This document shows, one piece after another, positions 58,178 through 64,000 of a stretch of DNA of 64,000 bases (its first letter is position 1; each line of letters begins with the position of its first letter). Origin of the DNA: Prostheceraeus crozeri (taxonomy: Eukaryota > Platyhelminthes > Polycladida > Euryleptidae). The position numbers and the translations under genes are program-made. A model generated the notes under the pieces. The model was not told where the DNA came from and did no database searches. It was given only the letters and a program-made list of their open reading frames with translations. The stretch spans positions 107,317 through 171,316 of the forward strand of contig CAJQUW010001141.1 of the NCBI GenBank assembly GCA_907163375.1, written 5' to 3'.

Positions 58178-58916
58178 GTAAAGCTTTTGATAAGATTCCG
58201 CATAAACGCCTCATTGTCAAATTAAGATCCTTTGGTATTTCTTGTACTTTGCTGAGATGGCTAATATCATTTTTGTGCGACAGAAAGCAATATGTTCGAA
58301 TCAATGGCTCAAATTCAGACCTAGTGAGTGTATCTAGTGGTATGTACTGGGTCCTATGCTGCTTTTGCTCTATGAATACGATATTGACAACTCATGTAGC
58401 GGTCCTCGCTCACTATATATATTGTGACACCAAGTCACGGTTGACGGAGGTTGTGCGCTCTCAGAGTCGTGGCTGTGATTTTCAGTCTTTGTGTGATTCT
58501 TGCAAGTATTTCATCGTTTTTCGGCGAGTTTGTTTTGGAGATCATCATATTTCTGCATATTCTTCGCTGTGTGAATCTTTGGGGACTTTTTGGTGCATAT
58601 TTTTGGAGATATCCCATCATTTGTGCCCTGTTGGATTTCAAGGTCGTTCAGTGTTCCTTTTCGTCGTCTGATTCGCCGTCACTGCCCACGTGATCTTCTC
58701 GTCCGGTGCTGGCCTGATATTTTGATTGTTGCTTGCTGTGGACAACTGGTTTTGTCAGTTGGAACGATCTGCAAGTTCAGATCAGCTGTTATTTCTGGCA
58801 GTTTGGAACCAAGTCCTACACGAATATTTTGCAATTATCGATCGAGTATCGATTCTTCGTCGTGTAGTAGTTGTGTGGATGACTGATTTTCCTTTGATTG
58901 TTCGCGATCTCTCGTT

Positions 58917-58980
58917 AGCTGTCGTGGTGTAGTGGTTTAAGCAGCGGGCTTTGTGTCTCAAAGGTACCGTGTTCTGGGCT
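58917..58980 (+). other. tRNA-like segment in LINE-B 5' region
   Basis: The words TGGTGTAGTGGTTTAAG and GGTACCGTGTTC, 25-30 bases apart, resemble the A and B boxes of a tRNA promoter, and the arrangement resembles the D-arm and anticodon-arm part of a tRNA. It lies just before ORF1. Whether it drives RNA polymerase III transcription or is a captured tRNA/SINE scrap cannot be told from sequence. Confidence 0.35.
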
Positions 58981-59006
58981 ACAGTGGGTTCATTAGTTTT
59001 GTCCAA

Positions 59007-59729
59007 ATGAGTTCAGATAACCAGAATACCAAATCTACAAGAACTACGCGTTCTAACTCTGTTGTTAATGACGCTACGCTTGAAGTAATCAAAACACTTC
59101 TAGATGAGCACAAAACAGAAATTGTAAGTAAAGTGGATGAACTGAACACTAAGGTTTCAACACTTATGTCTCGCATCGATAAACTTGAAAACAGTTTATC
59201 TTCGATGTTAAATGTACAGACTCAGCACAGAAAGGAGATTGATGAGATAAAGGAGGGTCTGTCTTCAGGTCAATGGCAAGAACATCTCATGAATGAATTG
59301 GAAGAGAGACAAAACCGTGCTTACAATGTTGTTGTTTTCGGTTTGGAGGAGAAAAGTGAGGGATCGATAGAGGAAAGAAGAGAATATGATGAAAAAGAGT
59401 TGAAGGAAATTTTTAATTCCATCTCTGTAGATGATGTTAAATGGTCAAAATGTATTCGAATGGGAAGAATTCAAACTGGTAGATCTCGCCTTCTAAAAGT
59501 GAAAATCACTGATATGGAGACGAAGCGTCGAATATTACAGAATTCGAAAAAATTGAAGAACACTCCCCGACGTGGAGTTTATATCAAGAAAGACCTTACT
59601 CCACATCAACAGCAAGTGCAGAAACATTTAAGGGCTGAATTGAATGAACGCCGAAGTAAAGGTGAAGATGTCGTAATTTTCAAAGGTAGAATCCAACGCT
59701 CTGATGACATTAAGCATTTTCGCCTGTGA
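59007..59729 (+). CDS. LINE-B ORF1 protein
   Basis: 240 residues from the first ATG (MSSDNQNTKS). Residues 1-25 are polar; about 30-90 form a coiled coil (LDEHKTEIVSKVDELNTKVS ... RIDKLENSLSSML); then comes a conserved domain with NRAYNVVVFGLEE, CIRMGRI, RSRLLKVKI, RRILQNSKKL and RGVYIKKDLTPHQQQ. This layout is that of ORF1 nucleic-acid-binding proteins of CR1/Jockey-group LINEs, which coat the element RNA. The frame is open further upstream to 58953 but without ATG. Its TGA overlaps the first bases of the ORF2 frame. Confidence 0.85.
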   Translation: MSSDNQNTKSTRTTRSNSVVNDATLEVIKTLLDEHKTEIVSKVDELNTKVSTLMSRIDKLENSLSSMLNVQTQHRKEIDEIKEGLSSGQWQEHLMNELEERQNRAYNVVVFGLEEKSEGSIEERREYDEKELKEIFNSISVDDVKWSKCIRMGRIQTGRSRLLKVKITDMETKRRILQNSKKLKNTPRRGVYIKKDLTPHQQQVQKHLRAELNERRSKGEDVVIFKGRIQRSDDIKHFRL

Positions 59730-62347
59730 TTTTATCGAGTAGCGAGCAGAAAATCCCATTGTTCGCATCCACTAATGTCAACCATGCGATATCAAAGATG
59801 GATTTCATTCGATCGTTTATCTCTTCAAAAGCATTGCAGATTTTTGCTGCAACCGAGTCCTGGTTCAGTGACGTCATTCCTGATATCCTAGTGAACGTGA
59901 ATAACAATTTTGTATTTAGAGATGATCGTGATGATGGTCGAGTTGGTGGAGGAGTCGCAGTGTGGACGAACTTTTCACTTAATCCGGTGCGTTTCTATCC
60001 TGATGGTCCTTCATACGGTACAAATAGTGTGTGGTTAACTCTTCCCCGCCTCAACATGATATTCGTTTGTATTTATATCCCACCCTCATCATCCATAAAA
60101 TATCCATCGGAAGTGGTTTCTTTCATTTCTAATAACTTGGACAGTTTCCTTACCTCTCATCCAGACTCCGACATTATTTTGACCGGTGACTTTAACCGTT
60201 TGGATGTGTCTTATGTATTGCATGCATTTGACTTAATAGACTTAATTAAGTCTCCCACCAGGGGTGATGCAATCCTTGACCATGTTTTTGTGTCTTCACC
60301 TTTGGAGAACCTCTGTAATGTTGATGTTGGTCCCCCGATTTCTTCATCCGACCACAAAACTATTTTGTGTACTCCTAACAAGCATTCGTCAACTCAAAGC
60401 AAGACCATGCGAACTGTGTGTGATTTACGTGAGTCAAACATACAAGCCTTTATTAGTACACTCGAGTATATCGACTTTACTCTACTATATGACAGTAATT
60501 TGACAATTGATGAAAAGTGCTTTATTTTCAATGATGCTGTAAAGTTCTGTTTCGATCAAACAATACCTATGACTACAGTGGCCATGTCTCCAAATGATAA
60601 ACCTTATAAGAGTCCGCTTATCAAAGTGCTGATCAACGAGCGATGGCGTCCATATCGTTGTGGTAATTATTCAGTCTACAAACAACTGAGCCTAAAAGTT
60701 AAGCGGCTATTATTCGTCGAAAAACTCAGATGGGCAAACAGGGCTAGTCAATGTCCGAAAGATATGTGGAATATTGTGAATGAAATCAGAGGTACAAAAT
60801 ATTCCAAAAGCTCATGCATCGACTCACTGATTTCTCAATTCCCTAACCCAGTCCAAGCAGCTGAAGACATTAACTCCCTCTTCATATCTTCTCAAAGCAT
60901 TCGCCCAAATTGTGACTCTATATGCCTACAAGATAAGTACGATTGGTCCCCATCCGTATGTACTGATGATGTTTACAAGTGTCTACACTCGCTTAAATCG
61001 AATAAGGCCCCCGGTTTGGATGGTGTACCTACTGTGCTATATAAGGAAGCAGCTCATATATTGGCTGAGCCTCTCACTAACATTATTAAGACATCTATAA
61101 TGTCGAGGAAATTTCCACAGTCATGGAAACACAGTCGTGTAGTGCCTGTCCCAAAATCTAGCCCGCCATCGATTGAAGAATTACGCCCTATTTCCCTTCT
61201 CCCTGTTCCCGCAAAGGTTTGCGAAAGGTTGATTCTCAACTCTGGTGTTTTACCGCTCTTCCGGAATAGTTTTGGGCCTTATCATTTTGGAGGTATGAAG
61301 TCCTCATCGACCGCATCTGCACTTATATGTATGCACGATATCATTACAGCAACCTTGGACAAGAAAGAGACAATGGGTGTTGTCGCACTTGCCTACGATT
61401 TCAGTAAGGCATTCGATACTCTTGGTCACGATATTATCCTCAAAACGCTGATCTCTAATGGTTTCCCTTCTGGTTTCTGTCTTTGGGTCCGTGACTATCT
61501 GACATGTCGTTTTCAATCAGTCAAGCTCAATCAGTGTGTAAGTTCAGAACAACCTGTTATTTCTGGTATACCTCAGGGTTCCGTCTTCGGGCCTTATCTG
61601 TTTAATGCTGTTGTCGGAAGTTTGCTCCCAAAGTTCGCGAACAGCGTTATAATCAAGTACGTCGACGATTGCACGGTGATTATCCCTATTCATGCCGAAT
61701 CAATCTCATCTTACAAAGAAGAGCATACTCACTTGATGAATTGGTCCATGTCAGCTGGGTTGAAAATCAACATGCGGAAAAGCAAACTTTTATGGTTTCC
61801 AAAGATGACTACATGCCCCCGTCCTGTAATTCCTGATATCTCATCAGTTGATAGCCTTAAAATCCTGGGAGTTGTCTTATCCTCTGATTTGAAGTGGCAC
61901 AACCATGTTGATTTTGTAATCAGAACCGCGTCACGTCGATTGTACGCTCTCCGTGTTCTCCGTCCATTTCTGAACTCTTCACACCTGGCTTCTGTTTATA
62001 AAGGACTAATACTATCTGTGATAGAATATTGCTCTCCCCTATTGATCGGGATGTCAACTGGTGACAAGAATGCTCTTGATCGACTCCAACGTAGAGCTCA
62101 TCGTATTGTATGTGGTTCCGATTGTGAATGTGACATTTTTGATGACCTGGAAGGAAGGCGTATACAAGCATCTTTGAAGCTTCTACATAAGATAGTCTCC
62201 AACAACGATCATCCCTTGCACTCTATGTGTCCTGAGAGAATCCCCCGATCTGGTAGATTTGTGCAACCTTTTTGTCGAACTACTCGAAGGAGGAACTCCT
62301 TTTTTCCTGCTGTTTCCATCATTGAAAACAATACATTTATAGATTGA
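59726..62347 (+). CDS. LINE-B ORF2: endonuclease and reverse transcriptase
   Basis: An open frame of 873 codons. The N-terminal APE-type endonuclease shows TNVNHAIS (about residue 16), E44 in ATESW, D155 and N157 in LTGDFN and H210 in SSDH. The reverse transcriptase shows SNKAPGLDGVP (about 425-435), LRPISLLPV (about 487), YDFSKAFD with D558, GIPQGSVFGP (about 614) and YVDD with D647/D648, then ILGV and a C-terminal region with LQRRAHRIV and RRRNSFFPAV. All catalytic residues are present. The frame opens at GTG overlapping the ORF1 stop (GTGA); the first ATG is codon 25 and would remove the first endonuclease motif, so translation probably begins at or near the overlap by reinitiation. Confidence 0.93.
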   Translation: MILSSSEQKIPLFASTNVNHAISKMDFIRSFISSKALQIFAATESWFSDVIPDILVNVNNNFVFRDDRDDGRVGGGVAVWTNFSLNPVRFYPDGPSYGTNSVWLTLPRLNMIFVCIYIPPSSSIKYPSEVVSFISNNLDSFLTSHPDSDIILTGDFNRLDVSYVLHAFDLIDLIKSPTRGDAILDHVFVSSPLENLCNVDVGPPISSSDHKTILCTPNKHSSTQSKTMRTVCDLRESNIQAFISTLEYIDFTLLYDSNLTIDEKCFIFNDAVKFCFDQTIPMTTVAMSPNDKPYKSPLIKVLINERWRPYRCGNYSVYKQLSLKVKRLLFVEKLRWANRASQCPKDMWNIVNEIRGTKYSKSSCIDSLISQFPNPVQAAEDINSLFISSQSIRPNCDSICLQDKYDWSPSVCTDDVYKCLHSLKSNKAPGLDGVPTVLYKEAAHILAEPLTNIIKTSIMSRKFPQSWKHSRVVPVPKSSPPSIEELRPISLLPVPAKVCERLILNSGVLPLFRNSFGPYHFGGMKSSSTASALICMHDIITATLDKKETMGVVALAYDFSKAFDTLGHDIILKTLISNGFPSGFCLWVRDYLTCRFQSVKLNQCVSSEQPVISGIPQGSVFGPYLFNAVVGSLLPKFANSVIIKYVDDCTVIIPIHAESISSYKEEHTHLMNWSMSAGLKINMRKSKLLWFPKMTTCPRPVIPDISSVDSLKILGVVLSSDLKWHNHVDFVIRTASRRLYALRVLRPFLNSSHLASVYKGLILSVIEYCSPLLIGMSTGDKNALDRLQRRAHRIVCGSDCECDIFDDLEGRRIQASLKLLHKIVSNNDHPLHSMCPERIPRSGRFVQPFCRTTRRRNSFFPAVSIIENNTFID

Positions 62348-62604
62348 AGATCAGCTACATGTATATGTGATAAAATTTTTTTTTTGTAACTTATGTAGTC
62401 CTGTCTTTGCATTTGTGTGGAACTGTGAAACTATGTGACTTCATCAATCATGACTTGAATGCTCTTACGGCGTACTCTGTGCAACGTCATAACTTTCATT
62501 CATTCTGTTTTAGTAACGTGTAAAAATTTGATTGACGTGTATTTACTTATGTCTTTGTATGATTTTCATTTTTTGAATATAAACATTACTCTCTCTCTCT
62601 CTCT

Positions 62605-63252
62605 CTCACTCTAAAATGTGTGGATGATGTTCGGATTTACTTACCGGTGTCGTCAGGTACATCTACCATTCATTTGCAAGATTACTTGAATTGCTTATTA
62701 AATTGGAGTAAAATGCGGCTGTTATCCATCAACCCAGCCAAGTGTAAATGTATTCATTTCGGTGACAATAGCCCTCGACAGTCTTACAACATGAACAACG
62801 TCGCTATCTCAAATGTTAGAGAAATTGTGGACCTTGGTGTCCTCATCTCCGACAATCTAAGTCCGCGTAAATAGTGTTTCCGTCAATAAAATAATAATAT
62901 ACCAATAAAATTGTTGGTACCATGAAAATGGTATTCAAATCTCTTGACAATCACTCTATGTTGACTTCGTACAAGTTTTATGTTCGGCCAATCGTAGAAT
63001 ACTCATCAATTGTATGGTCATCCTACTTCGTGAAGGATTCCGACGCGGTCGAAAAACTCCAACGCATGAAAGATGTGAGCTATGAAGATCGTTTGAAAAC
63101 TTTAAATATTTCATCTCTTCGAAAACAAACACAACGCACGGACATGATTTTCATGTTCAAGATCATGAAGGGCTTCGTAGATCTAGACATGTCAAGCTTC
63201 TTTGCGTATTCCACGTGGACATACATATCGCCTCCATCGTCGCCACGATCGT
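62605..63252 (+). pseudogene. LINE-A, second part (end of reverse transcriptase)
   Basis: It resumes directly after LINE-B with LKCVDDVRIYLPVSSGTSTI, the catalytic box missing from the first part. LNWSKMRLLSINPAKC, VDLGVLISDNLSP, a frame change near 62880, then SYKFYVRPIVEYSSIVWSSY, VEKLQRM and MKGFVDLDMSSFF follow, the usual order after the catalytic box. It ends near 63252, where a TTAA is followed by a piggyBac-like terminus. Joined to 57140-58414 it accounts for one LINE split by LINE-B. Confidence 0.78.
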
Positions 63253-64000
63253 TTAACCCTCAGAAACCTGAGCTTTTTCACAGTGGACCCCTTTTACAAA
63301 TTCCTTGTTTACATGCTTGAATCGATATCAACTTAGGAAAGTTGATTTTGAGTAAAACAATGACAAATACATGCAGCAAGTTGACATAAGTAATCCCTTG
63401 AGTGTCTTCAGCATTCTCGGTAAACGCATGCGAAAATGTGTTGTTTTTGTAATTAAACGACATTCGGCTCAGTATCAGTCAAGCTAGAAAGGGGTTTTAC
63501 GATGTTTTCAGTCGCAATGTAACCTCAGATAGTTGATTTTGATGAAATTGATTTATTCCATGCAGTATAACCCTATATTTAGCCATTTTTCAAATTTATC
63601 CGTACCAATCGGAAATAGGCCTAAACTGAGCCATAATTGCTGCATTTAAAGACCCTCAAAACAGCTGTGGAGATCTCAAACTCATCAATTCTGTGAAAAC
63701 TTTGCCTACAGTCTGTTTTTATTGCTGAATTATGAATATGATGTCAGCCTTCAGTTTGAACATTGATTTCTGCAGATTTGTTTATGTAGGCCAACCAGTC
63801 ATCCACGATCATGTGCAAAAACAAAATATTCACATTTTGGGTTCTTCTTAACTGTAACATAAGGCATGTGCACGAGCATGATGCAAACATTGAATTCATC
63901 TTTCATCCATTAGTAAACATTTTTTGACTTTGATCTTTGTTTACTTGGCTCCGCTCGGAGCTTGTTTGAATCAGTAAATCAATATACTATACTTCAACTA
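63253..64000 (+). mobile_element. Possible piggyBac-like left end running off the window
   Basis: TTAA at 63253-63256 is followed by CCCTCAGAAACCTGAG and CAGTGGACCCC, in the style of the other piggyBac ends here. It cuts LINE-A just where its C-terminal region should continue. No transposase is seen before 64000, so it is either non-autonomous or truncated by the window. Repeat R1 lies inside it. Confidence 0.33.
63640..63900 (+). repeat. Interspersed repeat R1, copy 2
   Basis: Matches the reverse complement of 10080-10335 (shared AAAACAGCTGTGGAGATCTC, ACAGTCTGTTTTTA and GCATGTGCACGAGC-like words). Function and class unknown. Confidence 0.55.

Larger units (their letters stand above)
57140..58414 (+). 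pseudogene. LINE-A, first part (reverse transcriptase, decayed and interrupted)
   Basis: A CR1/Jockey-type LINE ORF2 relic. In order: RKKLSEAISNCTRTHEQSIA; FSVFRNDGVTPTSCDYPV; SLNPFSTSGPDGILNKML; a decayed RPISL region near 57580; SLLNNLQHGFLPGRSSTTSL and VINGN-like sequence ending FDVICIDL at about 57790. The frame resumes at 58174 with FCKAFDKIPHKRLI, LLRWLISFLCDRKQYVRING and, shifted, GPMLLLLYEYDIDNSCSG at about 58400. The break between 57790 and 58174 is an inserted retroelement end; at 58414 LINE-B interrupts it, and the missing catalytic box continues at 62611. Several frameshifts and stops show age. Confidence 0.8.
58415..62604 (+). mobile_element. LINE-B, near full-length non-LTR retrotransposon with intact ORFs
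   Basis: The element has a 5' untranslated region of about 590 bases, ORF1 (59007-59729), ORF2 (59726-62347), a 3' untranslated region of about 240 bases and a (CT)n tail. CTCACT occurs directly before it (58409-58414) and after it (62605-62610), a plausible 6-bp target duplication, though the CT-rich tail makes the right edge uncertain. It lies inside the reverse transcriptase of LINE-A. The endonuclease and reverse transcriptase motifs match the CR1/L2/Jockey group; the exact clade is not settled. Both ORFs are uninterrupted, so this is a young copy and may encode active proteins. Confidence 0.85.

Noticed and set aside
1-64000. LTR retrotransposons, retroviruses or Polintons
   Set aside because: I looked for paired long terminal repeats, integrase, protease, capsid and DNA polymerase B-like segments and found none that I could support.
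1-64000. CRISPR arrays, bacterial operons, ribosome-binding sites
   Set aside because: The DNA is eukaryotic; the tandem repeats seen (61, 77, 142 bp) are few-copy and lack evenly spaced unique spacers.
1-64000. tRNA and rRNA genes
   Set aside because: No complete cloverleaf or rRNA core sequence was seen. The tRNA-like words at 58917 and 33340 belong to retroelements.

Overview
The window is eukaryotic, animal genomic DNA. It is AT-rich, has spliced gene fragments with GT/AG junctions and AATAAA signals, and has no operons. The frequent short words AGGCCTA and ACATGTACATGT, together with the mix of piggyBac, Tc1, Penelope-like and CR1/Jockey-type LINE elements, suggest a marine invertebrate, perhaps an echinoderm or another deuterostome. 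That placement is an inference; no host gene here fixes the species.

Most recognisable sequence is mobile DNA. Five different piggyBac families are present. PB1 (7036-9443, minus) has an intact 575-residue transposase and looks complete. PB2 (26041-27646) is a decayed relic inside a larger inverted-repeat element (23485-27765). PB3 (29602-32265, minus) is broken, with a small spliced first exon. PB4 (38027-40692) is broken. PB5 (50594-53193) is nearly intact. Four of the five have readable ends at TTAA or near-TTAA sites, each with its own terminal repeats and its own short subterminal palindromes. A complete Tc1/mariner element of DD35E type (43070-44511) has perfect 27-bp ends and an intact transposase. 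Several non-autonomous elements are visible, including three sharing CACTGTRAA-like ends (12674-13383, 42247-42533, 47188-47342).

The retroelements are Penelope-like fossils at 3110-3345, 14740-16995, 44659-45470 and a head-to-head pair at 45600-46610, plus a nested LINE complex at 57140-63252. There an old LINE (LINE-A) is split by the 3' end of a second retroelement with a (CTA)n tail, and again by a nearly full-length LINE (LINE-B, 58415-62604) with two intact ORFs.

Host coding sequence is sparse. The best candidate is a secreted cysteine-rich protein whose three exons (2695-2763, 4462-4529, 20367-21094) agree in splice phase and give a 270-residue product with a signal peptide; its long second intron would contain PB1, a Penelope-like relic and an opposite-strand gene. 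That second gene is represented by its last two exons (18980-18821 and 17778-17513, minus) and an AATAAA. A C-type-lectin-like domain fragment (49223-49447) and an unidentified coiled-coil fragment (49838-49483, minus) lie near a 142-bp tandem duplication.

The genes do not form one pathway. The window reads as a transposon-rich intergenic/intronic region in which successive waves of elements inserted next to or into each other.
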